A stretch of DNA of 64,000 nt from Fundidesulfovibrio soli (GTDB lineage: Bacteria > Desulfobacterota > Desulfovibrionia > Desulfovibrionales > Desulfovibrionaceae), in the NCBI RefSeq assembly GCF_022808695.1, contig NZ_JAKZKW010000006.1, positions 84,789 through 148,788 on the forward strand. Reading direction: 5' to 3'. Position numbers and translations under genes: made by a program. Every line of letters starts with the position of its first letter. The stretch's first letter is position 1. Shown here piece by piece: positions 37,440 through 46,532 of the stretch. Under the pieces are notes generated by a model that was given only the letters and a program-made list of their open reading frames with translations, ran no database searches and had not been told where the DNA came from.

Positions 37440-38141
37440 ATGGCGGGAAAATCCGCTGGAAAATGGCTGACGGCCCTTGGCGCGGCGCTGGCCGTGGGCG
37501 CGTTCTTCTGGCTGGGCGGCCCGCGGTACTTCAACCTTGAAACGCTCAAGACATCGCGCGACGGGCTCCAGGGGCTTTACGCCGCGCACCCGGCGGCCAT
37601 GCTCACGGGGTATTTCGCACTGTATGTGGCGGCCGCTGCGCTCAACCTCCCCGGCAGCGCCGTGCTGACCCTGGCGGGCAGCGCCGTCTTCGGGTTCTGG
37701 GCGGGGCTGGCGTCCGTCTCGTTCGCCTCCAGCCTTGGGGCCACGATGGCCTGCGCACTCTCGCGGTACCTCCTGCGGGACTGGGTGCGCGGGCGCTTCG
37801 GGGCCGTGCTGGACAAGGTGGACCGGGGCCTGGCCAGCGAGGGGGCCTGGTATCTGGCTTCGCTGCGCTTGGTGCCCGTGATTCCCTTCTTCCTGATCAA
37901 CCTGGTCATGGGCCTGACGCGGATGCCCCTGGGCAGGTTCTACGTCGTCTCGCAGCTGGGCATGCTCCCGGGGACCATCGTGTTCGTCAACGCCGGGACG
38001 GAACTGGGCCGCGTCGACAAGATCGGCGACATCCTCTCGCCCGGAGTGCTCGGTTCGCTGGCCCTGCTGGCGGTGTTTCCCGTGGCGGCCAAATGGGCCC
38101 TGAGCCGGTTCAGGCGCGCGAAGGATGACTTCCGGGCCTAA
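37440..38141 (+). CDS. TVP38/TMEM64-family membrane protein
   Basis: A 233-residue polytopic protein of the DedA/VTT superfamily. About five or six hydrophobic segments are present, with the family signature NLPGSAVLTLAGSAVFGFWAGL and the re-entrant region LRLVPVIPFFLINLVMGLTRMPLGRF. Members act as lipid scramblases or undecaprenyl-phosphate flippases in membranes; the role here is unknown. GGAGGAGG precedes the start. Its 3' end overlaps the converging hybrid kinase by 4 bases. Confidence 0.88.
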   Translation: MAGKSAGKWLTALGAALAVGAFFWLGGPRYFNLETLKTSRDGLQGLYAAHPAAMLTGYFALYVAAAALNLPGSAVLTLAGSAVFGFWAGLASVSFASSLGATMACALSRYLLRDWVRGRFGAVLDKVDRGLASEGAWYLASLRLVPVIPFFLINLVMGLTRMPLGRFYVVSQLGMLPGTIVFVNAGTELGRVDKIGDILSPGVLGSLALLAVFPVAAKWALSRFRRAKDDFRA

Positions 38142-40096
38142 GGCAGCCGGGCGAGGGCCTTCTCGATCGCCGAGGTCAGGTCTCCAACCTTGAAGGGCTT
38201 GGTGACGAAATCATTCATACCCTCGCGCAGGAAGCGCAGCCTGTCCCTGTGTGTGGCATAAGCCGTCAGCGCGATGATGGGGATGGCGCGGTCAACGGTG
38301 TGAAGCTCGCCGTTGCGGATGAGTTGGGTGGTCGTGATGCCGTCCATGACGGGCATCTGGATGTCCATGAGGATCACGTCCACCGGGTTGGTTCGCAGCA
38401 TCTGCAGCGCCTGCTGGCCGTTTTCGGCCTGCAGCACCGTGTAGCCCCTGCTGCTGAGCATCCTGGCCGCGGTGACGCGATTGTTGTGTTCGTCCTCGAC
38501 GATGAGCACCCGGGCGTCGCCGCACGGGCCGTCCAACTGCCCGTCCTGAACGTCCTCCCCAGGCTGCCAGAAGGATACGGTGAAGCTGAAGGTGCTGCCC
38601 ATTCCAGGCGTGCTTTCCGCCCAGATCCGGCCGCCCAGCAGTTCCACCAGCCCCTTGGAGATTGCCAGCCCCACGCCCGAACCGCTGTAGCGCTTGGTCA
38701 GGGTGTCCTCGGCCAGCGAGAAGCTCTCGAAAATGTGGGGCAGTCTGTCCGCCGGGATGCCCACCCCCGTGTCCTCCACGGTGAAGAGCAGCGGCAGCCC
38801 GCCTTCGCAGGCGAAGAGCCCTTCGCCGTGAAGGTCGATGGTCTCGATGCGCGTGAGCGAGAGGAGCACGTGCCCTTCATCGGTGCACTGGATGGCGTTG
38901 GAGAGCAGGCTCACCAGGATCTGGCGCAGCCGGAACTCGTCACCGGCCACGATCACAGGCACCGACGGGTGAATCTCGGCGGAGAGCTCAAGGCCCTTCA
39001 GCCGGGCCTGAACCGCGAAGTTCATCACCACCGAGGCCACGCAGCGGTGCAGGTCGAACGGCTTCATGGAAGCCTGCAGGGCGTGGGAGGAGATGTCTGC
39101 AAGGTCCAGCAGGGAGTTGATGGCCTGCAGCAGACGCTCCCCGGATTCACCGACGATCTGCCACAGTTCGGCCTGCTCTTCGTTGAGCGGCTCGGATTGG
39201 GCCAGTTGCGCCGCGCCCAGGATGCCGTTGAGAGGGGTGCGCAGTTCGTGGCTGATGTTGGCCAGGAACTGCGTCTTGGCGACGAAAGAGGCCTCGGCCC
39301 TCTCCCGGGCCCTGATGAGCGCCCGCTCCATGTGCTTGCGTTCGGTTATCTCGCGGGAGAATGAAGCCAGGAGCGTGACGGCGCCGCTCGAATCCGGAAC
39401 CGGGTAGATGCTCACCCAGAAGATCCGGTCCCCGTGCTTCTCCTCGTATTGGACCGGGCCGGACCCGGCCAGCACCTTTTCGCACATGGCACGCCTGTAC
39501 AGCGAGACCTCGGGGTCCAGGTATTTGTAGATGCACTTGCCGAGGAGCTCCTCAACGGTCATGGAACGGCGCCTGGCGGCTTCGTCGTTGAGGGCCACGA
39601 ACCGGCCATTGGCGTCGATGAGCACGGCCGAGTCGGTGGTGGCGTTGAGCAGGTCCCTCAGGCGGTTGTGCTCGCTTATGGCGATGCGCTCCATCTCGAC
39701 CCAGCGCGTCACGTCTTCCCGGATGACCACCGCGCCGCACAATTTTCCATCCTTGAGCAGGGGAGTGGCGCGGATGGTCTGGTAGCCGGATTGCCCCCCG
39801 CTGAATTCGGGGGTGTACACCCGCTCCAGCAGGATGTCCTGGCCCTGCAGCACGGGCGCGAGGCTGCCCGCGACCCCGGCCGAGTCGATGCCCGGCAGGG
39901 AGCAGAGGGGCTTGCCGATGAAGTAGTCCTTCTCGCGCATGCCGCGAGCGAAGTGGGCGAGGTGCCAGTCGTTGACGTAGGAGACGACTCCCTGCTTGTT
40001 TATGTGCATGATCGACACGGGTGCCCGCTTGGCGAGAGACTTGAATTCCGGAGGCAGGCCGTTGTCGGTGGGGGTCATTGTATTTTGCTGATCCAT
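38138..40096 (-). CDS. Hybrid sensor histidine kinase (PAS-PAS-HK-REC)
   Basis: A 652-residue cytoplasmic hybrid kinase. PAS 1 is at about 20-130 and PAS 2 at about 145-255. The dimerisation domain carries the phospho-acceptor His283 in ISHELRTPLNG. The ATPase domain has the N-box (LLSNAIQC), G1 VEDTGVGIPADR and G2 GSGVGLAISKGL. A C-terminal receiver (about 530-648) with Asp in VILMDIQMPVMDG and the conserved Lys (FVTKPF) is intact. No membrane segment is seen. The partner response regulator or phosphotransfer protein is not adjacent. It precedes a chemotaxis receptor gene on the same strand, but no joint role is shown. Confidence 0.9.
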   Translation of the reverse strand: MDQQNTMTPTDNGLPPEFKSLAKRAPVSIMHINKQGVVSYVNDWHLAHFARGMREKDYFIGKPLCSLPGIDSAGVAGSLAPVLQGQDILLERVYTPEFSGGQSGYQTIRATPLLKDGKLCGAVVIREDVTRWVEMERIAISEHNRLRDLLNATTDSAVLIDANGRFVALNDEAARRRSMTVEELLGKCIYKYLDPEVSLYRRAMCEKVLAGSGPVQYEEKHGDRIFWVSIYPVPDSSGAVTLLASFSREITERKHMERALIRARERAEASFVAKTQFLANISHELRTPLNGILGAAQLAQSEPLNEEQAELWQIVGESGERLLQAINSLLDLADISSHALQASMKPFDLHRCVASVVMNFAVQARLKGLELSAEIHPSVPVIVAGDEFRLRQILVSLLSNAIQCTDEGHVLLSLTRIETIDLHGEGLFACEGGLPLLFTVEDTGVGIPADRLPHIFESFSLAEDTLTKRYSGSGVGLAISKGLVELLGGRIWAESTPGMGSTFSFTVSFWQPGEDVQDGQLDGPCGDARVLIVEDEHNNRVTAARMLSSRGYTVLQAENGQQALQMLRTNPVDVILMDIQMPVMDGITTTQLIRNGELHTVDRAIPIIALTAYATHRDRLRFLREGMNDFVTKPFKVGDLTSAIEKALARLP

Positions 40097-40268
40097 GGCT
40101 GTCGAAAAAAGTTCCGTTCGGTCCTGGCCTACGAGGCCGTGTGCCTGTGGTGCTGCCTCTTATCTGGGTACCCTAAAGGACTGGACGTCACCACGCCGCA
40201 TTGGGTTACTCCGTGTCGGGGTGTCTGCACGCCGCCGCCCCGGTTCCCCCGGTCGTTACCGGGGCTGC

Positions 40269-42080
40269 TCAGTTCAACGCCAGCGCCGCGCGCGCGCCCG
40301 GCAGGGCCGCCTGGCCCCCCGCAGGGGCGTTCTGCAATTCCCGCACGAGGTTCCTGAGCTCCTGGGCCTGGTTGGCCAGTTCCTGAACCGCGGCGGCCGA
40401 TTGCTGCATCGACACCGCCGTATCGTTGGAGACGCGGCTGACATCGTCGATGGAGCGGGCGATCTCCTCGCTGGCGGCGGACTGCTCCTCCGAGGCGGTG
40501 GCGATGGACGCCACCTGGTCGCTGGTGATCTCCGCCAGCTCCACGATGCGCTTGAGGGCCTCGCCGGACTGCCCGGCCATTTCCGTCGCCTCGCCGATCC
40601 TGTCCACGGCGCTGTCCACGCTCTCGATGCTGTGGCGCGTGCTGGCCTGGATGGCGCGGATTGCGTCGCCCACTTCCTTGGTGGCGGTCATGGTCTTTTC
40701 GGCCAGCTTGCGCACCTCGTCGGCGACCACGGCGAAGCCGCGTCCGGCTTCCCCGGCTCTCGCCGCCTCGATGGCCGCGTTGAGAGCCAGCAGATTGGTC
40801 TGGTCGGCTATGTCGGAGATGACGCCCAGTATCTGTCCGATGCCCTGGGCCTGCCTGCCCAGGTCCGTCATTTCGGTTTTCAGGGAAAGGGCCTGCTTGT
40901 GCACCTCGCCGATGCCGGAGATCACCTTGCCCACGATGTCCGCGCCGTCTTCCGCCTGGGAGCGGGCCTTGCCCGACATCTCCGCCGCGCTTCCCGCGTT
41001 GCGGGCCACGTCCAGAACGGTCGTATTCATCTGAGAAACGGCGGCGGCGGTCTCGCCGATGCGCTGAGACTGCACCTCGGTGCCGCGGGAGGACTGCTCG
41101 ATCTGCTCCGAGAGCTTGCCGGAAGCCGAGGTGACCACCGCCACCACGCCCTCGATGCGCCGGGCCGCCTGCAGCATGCCTTCCGCCTTGGCCTGTTCGG
41201 CCTGGGCCCTGGCGGCGTCGGCCTCCCTGGTGGCCTGCTCGGCCTCGATGGTGCGCAGGCGGGCCTGCTCGGACTGTTCGTTGGCGTGGGCGATCATCTC
41301 CTTCAGGCTGGCGACCATGGTGCGCAGGCTCTGGGCCAGCTGCCCGATTTCGTCCCTCTGGTCGATGTCCAGGCGTTCGTCCAGGCGGCCGCCAGCCACG
41401 GCTCCGGCGAAGCCCACCACGCGCTTGAGTCCGCCGGATATGGCCCTGGCCGCGAGCAGCGAGAGCAGGATGGAGAGCGCGGCGCAGCACATGGCCGTAA
41501 TGGTCAGCACGCGTTGCGCGGACTTGCCCTCCGCCACGGAGGCGGCGACGGTGGCGCGAGCCTCCTCGCTGTTGTGCTTGACGAGCGTGTCCAGCTTGGC
41601 GGCAACGGGCCGGAATGCCTCGCGACCCTTGGAGGCGGACTTGCCCATGGCCAGGGTGCGTTTGCCTTCCTTGACCAGGCCCAGGACCTCGCGCTGGATT
41701 TTTTCCATCTCGGCCATGCCTGCCTTGGCCTCGGTCCAGATACGTTTTTCCTCTTCATTCTTTTCCAGGGCGTCGTAGGCATTCAGGCCTTCGTGGACGC
41801 GCTTCCATTCGGCTTCGAACAGGACCGTCCGGCTGGCGATTTCATCCTTGGTGGACAACTCGGGGATCAGCAGGCTCTGCTCGATACGCCTGGCGGAGAC
41901 GACGCCGTCCTTGCACTCGAAGAGCGCGTTCACCGAGGGGAACGTGTTGGCGGCGAAGCCCCCGAGGGACTTGTTTGCGTCGTCAAGCGCCAGCCAGCCG
42001 CTCATGCCCACCGCGGCTGTCAGCAGCGAGGTGATGACGGCGATGCCGCCCAGCTTAACGAAAAGGGATGTGTTTTTCAT
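40269..42080 (-). CDS. Methyl-accepting chemotaxis protein
   Basis: A 603-residue receptor. A transmembrane helix (about 8-30) is followed by a periplasmic sensing domain of about 150 residues (four-helix-bundle type, 31-185), a second membrane helix (about 190-215), a HAMP linker and a long signalling domain. The conserved hairpin tip [41 protein letters not shown] motif is present (about 430-465). A canonical CheR-binding pentapeptide is absent at the C-terminus. It should signal through CheA and CheW. The start at 42080 has AGGGG upstream; the longer frame is discarded. Confidence 0.9.
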   Translation of the reverse strand: MKNTSLFVKLGGIAVITSLLTAAVGMSGWLALDDANKSLGGFAANTFPSVNALFECKDGVVSARRIEQSLLIPELSTKDEIASRTVLFEAEWKRVHEGLNAYDALEKNEEEKRIWTEAKAGMAEMEKIQREVLGLVKEGKRTLAMGKSASKGREAFRPVAAKLDTLVKHNSEEARATVAASVAEGKSAQRVLTITAMCCAALSILLSLLAARAISGGLKRVVGFAGAVAGGRLDERLDIDQRDEIGQLAQSLRTMVASLKEMIAHANEQSEQARLRTIEAEQATREADAARAQAEQAKAEGMLQAARRIEGVVAVVTSASGKLSEQIEQSSRGTEVQSQRIGETAAAVSQMNTTVLDVARNAGSAAEMSGKARSQAEDGADIVGKVISGIGEVHKQALSLKTEMTDLGRQAQGIGQILGVISDIADQTNLLALNAAIEAARAGEAGRGFAVVADEVRKLAEKTMTATKEVGDAIRAIQASTRHSIESVDSAVDRIGEATEMAGQSGEALKRIVELAEITSDQVASIATASEEQSAASEEIARSIDDVSRVSNDTAVSMQQSAAAVQELANQAQELRNLVRELQNAPAGGQAALPGARAALALN

Positions 42081-42287
42081 GCGGTCAGCCCCTGAAATAA
42101 TAGGTTCGGTGTACTCACGAACGTAACGACAGCATTTCGGAGACAGGATGAAGGAGGCGAAGGTGCGGCGCAAATGTGCAGAAATGATGCCCTAGATCGG
42201 CTGGATCGACAAGGGCAGAGATTAGCCTATGGACAGGCTGGCCGGGGATGACTATCGCAGATGCGGACAGAGCTCGAGGAGGTCGCT

Positions 42288-42524
42288 ATGAAAGGCAATG
42301 AGGCCATCGTCATCCGGCGGGAGGAACTCCCGGCGGTGAGGAAGCGCCAGCCCCCTCCGGGGAAGGCCATGGAAGGAAAGGAAAGGTATAGCAGAAAACG
42401 AAAACACCCCAAGCGGGAGCAACTCGGGGACGAAAACGAAACGCCCGGGGGCGAAAGCCTCCGGGCGTCATTGTTTACAATAGGTTCGGCGGCCCGGATC
42501 AAGCCCCGAGGCGTTGTTCGATGA
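42288..42524 (+). CDS. Possible small basic protein (78 aa), low confidence
   Basis: An open frame starting MKGNEAIVIRREELPAV directly after a near-perfect Shine-Dalgarno GAGGAGGT (42276-42282, 5 bases from ATG). The product would be very basic and hydrophilic. However its 3' half runs through the cheV terminator hairpin and the cheV 3' end on the opposite strand, which keeps the frame open by accident. The N-terminal 30-40 codons look more gene-like than the rest, so the real product could be shorter or absent. No family is recognised. Confidence 0.25.
   Translation: MKGNEAIVIRREELPAVRKRQPPPGKAMEGKERYSRKRKHPKREQLGDENETPGGESLRASLFTIGSAARIKPRGVVR
42441..42468 (-). terminator. Terminator of the cheV operon
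   Basis: ACGCCCGGGGGC (42441-42452) pairs with GCCTCCGGGCGT (42457-42468), one mismatch, around a GAAA loop, 31-58 bases beyond the cheV stop. On the minus strand it is followed by TTTCGTTTTCG. The rest of the 42081-42498 gap shows no gene except the doubtful small frame at 42288. Confidence 0.7.
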
Positions 42525-43464
42525 TGGTCTTGGCGCGCAGGGCCAGCTGGCTCACCTCGGGCTTGGATATCTGGTCGTCCGCACCCACGGCGTCGCCCTT
42601 GTGGCGCAGCTTGTCCGTGATGAGGGAGGAGAACAGCAGCACGGGCAGCTTGCCCAGGGCGTTGTCGGATTTGATGCGCTTGGTGAGGTTGTGCCCGTCC
42701 ATTGTGGGCATCTCGATGTCGGAGACAACCACCTGAACGTAGTCCGTCACGTCGGTGTTGTTTTCCTCGGCCAGCTGCTTGATTTGCAGCAGGCGCTCCC
42801 AGGCCTGGAGCCCGGTGTTCACCACCTCCACGTCGAAGTTGGCCTTTTCCATCAGGTCGCGCAGCATCTCGCGCACCAGGGCGGAGTCGTCCGCGATAAG
42901 GGCCCGGTATCGCTTGCTGGCGCGCCAGTCCACGGTGGTGTCCAGCTTGAGGCCAAGGGAGGGGTTCAGGTCGGCCACGATCTTTTCGAGGTCCAGCAGG
43001 AAGACGATGCGGTCCTCGAGTTTGACCACTCCAGTGATGGAGTCGCCGCTCAGGGTGGAGACGTAATTGTTGGGCGGCTCCACCGCTTCCCAGCTGAGCC
43101 GGTGGATGCGTGTGACGCCAGTGACCAGGAAGGCGGTGGTGACCTTGTTGAACTCCGTGACGATGACCTTGGGGGATTCAGTGTCCTCGCGTTGTTTGGC
43201 CAGCCAGACGGAAAGGTCAACAAGCGGGATGATGTGGTTACGCAGGTTGAACGCACCCAGAACGGAAGGGTGGGCCACTTCGGGCAGTTCGGTGACTCTG
43301 GGCAGGCGGATGATCTCCAGCACCTTGGCCACGTTGACGCCGTAGTACCCCTTGTACGTGGAGAGTCCGGAGGGATCGCCCACCGGCACCTTCTCGTCGA
43401 GGTAGAACTCGACGATTTCGAGCTCGTTGGTGCCGGATTCGAGCAGAATGTTGGTCTGGGCCAT
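42499..43464 (-). CDS. cheV: CheV chemotaxis coupling protein
   Basis: A 321-residue protein joining an N-terminal CheW domain (about 20-165; VAKVLEIIRLPRVTELP, GAFNLRNHIIPLVDL) to a C-terminal receiver (about 180-318; LIADDSALVREMLRDLM, Asp in VVSDIEMPTMDG, conserved Lys in QISKPEVSQL). It couples chemoreceptors to CheA and can be phosphorylated. It lies 15 bases downstream of ispH on the same strand, an unusual operon partner. The nearby chemoreceptor is encoded downstream. Confidence 0.93.
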   Translation of the reverse strand: MAQTNILLESGTNELEIVEFYLDEKVPVGDPSGLSTYKGYYGVNVAKVLEIIRLPRVTELPEVAHPSVLGAFNLRNHIIPLVDLSVWLAKQREDTESPKVIVTEFNKVTTAFLVTGVTRIHRLSWEAVEPPNNYVSTLSGDSITGVVKLEDRIVFLLDLEKIVADLNPSLGLKLDTTVDWRASKRYRALIADDSALVREMLRDLMEKANFDVEVVNTGLQAWERLLQIKQLAEENNTDVTDYVQVVVSDIEMPTMDGHNLTKRIKSDNALGKLPVLLFSSLITDKLRHKGDAVGADDQISKPEVSQLALRAKTIIEQRLGA

Positions 43465-43479
43465 CAGGTCCCTCCGGTG

Positions 43480-44331
43480 TTACAACTTCAGCAATGCGGT
43501 TTCCACCGCGTCGATGATCTTTTTGGGGGTTGAGGCTCCCGCTGTCAAGCCAATGCGGGAGAGGCCGCGCATCTTTTCCAGCGGCAGTTCGTCGGCCGTC
43601 TCAACATGCACGCAGGGCACTCCCCGGTCCTGGGCGACCTTGGCCAGGCGGCGGGTATTGCCGCTGTTGCGGCCGCCCACCACCACGATCATGTCCACCG
43701 AGCCGGCCAGGGCGATGACTTCTTCCTGCCGCATCTGCGTCGCGTCGCAAATGGTGCGCAGCACCGGAATCTCGCGCCCGAGCAGGTCGAGAAGCCGTTC
43801 GCGGATGCGCTCGAACCCGGCGTCGTCCTGGGTGGTCTGGGCCGCGAGGAAATAGGATTCCCGGGGGTCGAGCGCGTCCTCCGGCAACTCCTCCAGGCTC
43901 CCGAAGACAATGGCCCCGTTGGCCGCGTGGCTCAGGAGGCCGCGCACCTCGGGGTGGTCCTCCTCGCCGTAGAGCAGCAGGATGCCGCCCTTGGCGGCCT
44001 CCTTGGCGATCAGGCGCTGGGCCTTCATCACCTTGGGGCAGGTGGCGTCGGCCACCTTGAGGCCGCTTGCGGCCAGGCGCTCGTACACCAGCCGGGGCAC
44101 GCCGTGGGCGCGGATGAGCACGATGGACCCTGCCTCGATCTCCTCGGGGTTCTCGGAGCAGGCCACGCCCAGCTCTTCGTATTCCTTGAGCACCTGGGGG
44201 TTGTGGATGAGGGGGCCGAAGGTGCAGATGGGAGCCGCGAGGGACTGGTCGGCAAGCAGTTCGTCGAGCTTGCGCAGGGCCAGGCCCACGCCCATGCAGA
44301 ATCCGGCAGATTTAGCCCTGACGACTTCCAT
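43480..44331 (-). CDS. ispH: 4-hydroxy-3-methylbut-2-enyl diphosphate reductase
   Basis: A 283-residue iron-sulfur enzyme of the MEP isoprenoid pathway. The three cluster cysteines are in AGFCMGV, DATCPKV and TICDATQ. The substrate motifs GPLIHNPQV, IRAHGV, and NSGNT are present. It reduces HMBPP to IPP and DMAPP. I chose the second of two consecutive ATGs (44331), four bases after GAGGAG; the first is at 44334. It overlaps the 3' end of the upstream dus gene by 20 bases, so the two should be co-transcribed. Confidence 0.95.
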   Translation of the reverse strand: MEVVRAKSAGFCMGVGLALRKLDELLADQSLAAPICTFGPLIHNPQVLKEYEELGVACSENPEEIEAGSIVLIRAHGVPRLVYERLAASGLKVADATCPKVMKAQRLIAKEAAKGGILLLYGEEDHPEVRGLLSHAANGAIVFGSLEELPEDALDPRESYFLAAQTTQDDAGFERIRERLLDLLGREIPVLRTICDATQMRQEEVIALAGSVDMIVVVGGRNSGNTRRLAKVAQDRGVPCVHVETADELPLEKMRGLSRIGLTAGASTPKKIIDAVETALLKL

Positions 44332-45316
44332 CATGCTCCTCCTGGTGGTGGCCTTCGCAGGGCGCGCACTGCGCCAGGGCCACCCGCTCTACGATCTCGG
44401 AAAGATGCTCCCACGACGTACACGAGCCCACTTCCTGGCGCAACGAACGCGCCCCCAGCAGGTTGCGGATGTAGCGGGGCACGATGGAGCGCATGCGCAG
44501 GATGGCCTTCTCCGGCCTGCCGAAGCGGCGGATGTAGGCGGCGTGGCGCTCGATCATGCGGGCCACCTCGGGCCCCGAGGGGGAGTGGGCGGCCTCGTTC
44601 AGGAAGTGGCTGAACACGGCTGGGTCGTACATGGCCCCGCGCGCGAACATCACGCCGTCGGCCCCGGTCCGCTCCAGGCAGTTCCGGGCGTCGGCGGCGC
44701 TGAAGAGGTCGCCGCTGGCCAGCACGGGGATGCCCGCCTCCCGCTTGAGCCTGGCCACCTGGGACCAGTCCGCCGTGCCGGAATACCCCTGCCTGGCGTG
44801 CCGGGGATGCAGCGTGAGCCAGGCCGCGCCCAGGTTCTCGAGCTCACGGGCGATGGGGAACACTGCCTCGTCACCCGCGGCCCAGCCCGTGCGCAGCTTC
44901 ACGCTCACGGCGCCGGGGCCCGCCTTGGCCACCATGACCTTCACGATGGCGTAGAGCAGCTCCGGCGTGCGCAGCAGGGCCGAGCCCGAGCCGGACTTGA
45001 CCACCTTGGGCACGGAGCAGCCGCAGTTGAGGTCGAAATACCTGAAGCCGCGCTCAAGGAGCATGTCCAAGGCCCGGGCGAACATCTCCGGCTCCGCGCC
45101 GAAGAGCTGCACCACCAGAGGCGAATCCTCAGGGCAGGTGGCGAGCAGGTCCTTGGTGCCGGGGCTGTGGTAGACCATGCCCTTTGCGCTGACCATCTCC
45201 GTGACGGCGCAGGCCGCGCCGTAGTCGCGGCAGAGCATCCTGAAGGGGAGGTCGGAGTATCCTGCAAGGGGGGCCAGCCAGGGAGAGCCTGGGCCGATGG
45301 GGGGGGTGGTGCTCAT
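44312..45316 (-). CDS. dus: tRNA-dihydrouridine synthase (Dus family)
   Basis: A 334-residue FMN-dependent enzyme that reduces uridine to dihydrouridine in tRNA. A TIM barrel (1-240) contains APLAGYSDLPFR, the RNA-site motif DLNCGCSVPKVVKSGSGSAL with the catalytic cysteine region, VSVKLRTGW and HPRHARQGYSG. FMN phosphate ligands lie in VLASGDL and GVMFARGA. The helical C-terminal domain follows. Start 45316 is chosen at the family N-terminus. It is upstream of ispH and overlaps it. Confidence 0.9.
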   Translation of the reverse strand: MSTTPPIGPGSPWLAPLAGYSDLPFRMLCRDYGAACAVTEMVSAKGMVYHSPGTKDLLATCPEDSPLVVQLFGAEPEMFARALDMLLERGFRYFDLNCGCSVPKVVKSGSGSALLRTPELLYAIVKVMVAKAGPGAVSVKLRTGWAAGDEAVFPIARELENLGAAWLTLHPRHARQGYSGTADWSQVARLKREAGIPVLASGDLFSAADARNCLERTGADGVMFARGAMYDPAVFSHFLNEAAHSPSGPEVARMIERHAAYIRRFGRPEKAILRMRSIVPRYIRNLLGARSLRQEVGSCTSWEHLSEIVERVALAQCAPCEGHHQEEHDGSRQG

Positions 45317-45469
45317 GGGCTGATGTCCAATACGCACGGGGAGGCCGCTTGGCAATGGCCGCAAACCACAGAATGGAGGGCGCGGCCTCGCGGCCAGGGC
45401 CGTCGTGCGCTTGCGCCCCCGTCGCGGGACGGAGCGGAACGGAGGGGCGCGTGCGTTCCCCGGGTCATC

Positions 45470-45498
45470 TTGACCTGGCAGGGCCTTTTGTCTAGCCT
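45470..45498 (+). promoter_or_regulatory. Candidate promoter of the ilvE-dnaX-recR cluster
   Basis: TTGACC (45470-45475), 17-base spacer, TAGCCT (45493-45498). The -10 is weak (3 of 6). It lies about 65 bases upstream of the ilvE start, within a 247-base gap that shows no other structure. Confidence 0.35.
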
Positions 45499-45563
45499 GC
45501 CCGTTTCGTGCCCGGGTATCCCCCGCGCCTTGAACGCAACGTATCTAAAGAAGGACCGTCTCC

Positions 45564-46490
45564 ATGTCGTCCAAAACCGATCTGATCTGGTTCGACGGCG
45601 CGCTCGTCCCCTGGGACGAGGCGCGCGTACACGTGATGACCCATACCCTTCATTACGGCGTGGGCGTGTTCGAGGGCATCCGGGCCTACAGGCAGGCGGG
45701 CGGCGGCTCGGCCGTGTTCCGCCTCAAGGAGCATGTGCGCAGGCTCTTCGAGTCCGCCAAGATCGTCGAGATCGCCATGCCCTTCACCCAGGAGCGGATC
45801 GTGGAGGCCATCCTCGAGACGCTCAAGGCCAACAAGCTGGAGGAGGGCTACATCCGGCCCATCACGTTCATCGGCACGGGCATGTCCTTCGGCGTCAGCC
45901 CCGGCAAGAACCCCATCCACAACGCCATCTGCGTGTGGCCCTGGGGCGCGTACCTGGGCGAGGACGCCCTGGAGCTGGGCATCCGCATCAAGACGTCCTC
46001 CTTCGCCAGGCACCACGTCAACGTGATGATGACCAAGGCCAAGGTCTGCGGCAACTACGTCAACTCCGTGCTGGCCAAGTCCGAGGCCCTGGCCGACGGC
46101 TACGACGAGGCCATGCTCCTGGATACCGACGGCTACGTCTCCGAAGGCTCGGGCGAGAACATCTTCATGGTCAAGGACGGAGCCATCAAGACCCCGCCGC
46201 TGACCTCCGTGCTCTCGGGCATCACCCGCGACGCCATCATCACCCTCTCGCGCGACCTGGGCATCCCCCTGCGCGAGGAGCGCTTCACCCGCGACGAGCT
46301 CTACACCGCGGACGAGGCCTTCTTCTCGGGCACCGCGGCGGAGATCACCCCCATCCGCGAGATCGACCGGCGCACCATCGGCCATGGCAGGGCAGGGGAA
46401 GTGACCAAACTCCTGCAGAAGGAGTTCTTCCGCATGGTCAAGGGCGAAAACCCCGCGTACGCCTCCTGGCTGCACGCTTACACCGTCTAG
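45564..46490 (+). CDS. ilvE: Branched-chain amino-acid aminotransferase
   Basis: A 308-residue fold-type IV PLP enzyme. The family opening [28 protein letters not shown], the [13 protein letters not shown] loop, PLP Lys in [13 protein letters not shown], and the cofactor-binding SEGSGENIF and SGTAAEI motifs are intact. It makes valine, leucine and isoleucine from their keto acids with glutamate. AGAAGGA precedes the ATG. It is followed 42 bases later by dnaX. Confidence 0.94.
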   Translation: MSSKTDLIWFDGALVPWDEARVHVMTHTLHYGVGVFEGIRAYRQAGGGSAVFRLKEHVRRLFESAKIVEIAMPFTQERIVEAILETLKANKLEEGYIRPITFIGTGMSFGVSPGKNPIHNAICVWPWGAYLGEDALELGIRIKTSSFARHHVNVMMTKAKVCGNYVNSVLAKSEALADGYDEAMLLDTDGYVSEGSGENIFMVKDGAIKTPPLTSVLSGITRDAIITLSRDLGIPLREERFTRDELYTADEAFFSGTAAEITPIREIDRRTIGHGRAGEVTKLLQKEFFRMVKGENPAYASWLHAYTV

Positions 46491-46532
46491 CGATTGTTCA
46501 TCGGGGGGCCGGACGGCCCTCCGGGCGGAACC

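Noticed and set aside
40130..40268. Gap between the MCP and the hybrid kinase as a terminator or small RNA
   Set aside because: A GCCCCGGT/ACCGGGGC stem is present near 40241-40266, but there is no T tract and the two genes may be co-transcribed.
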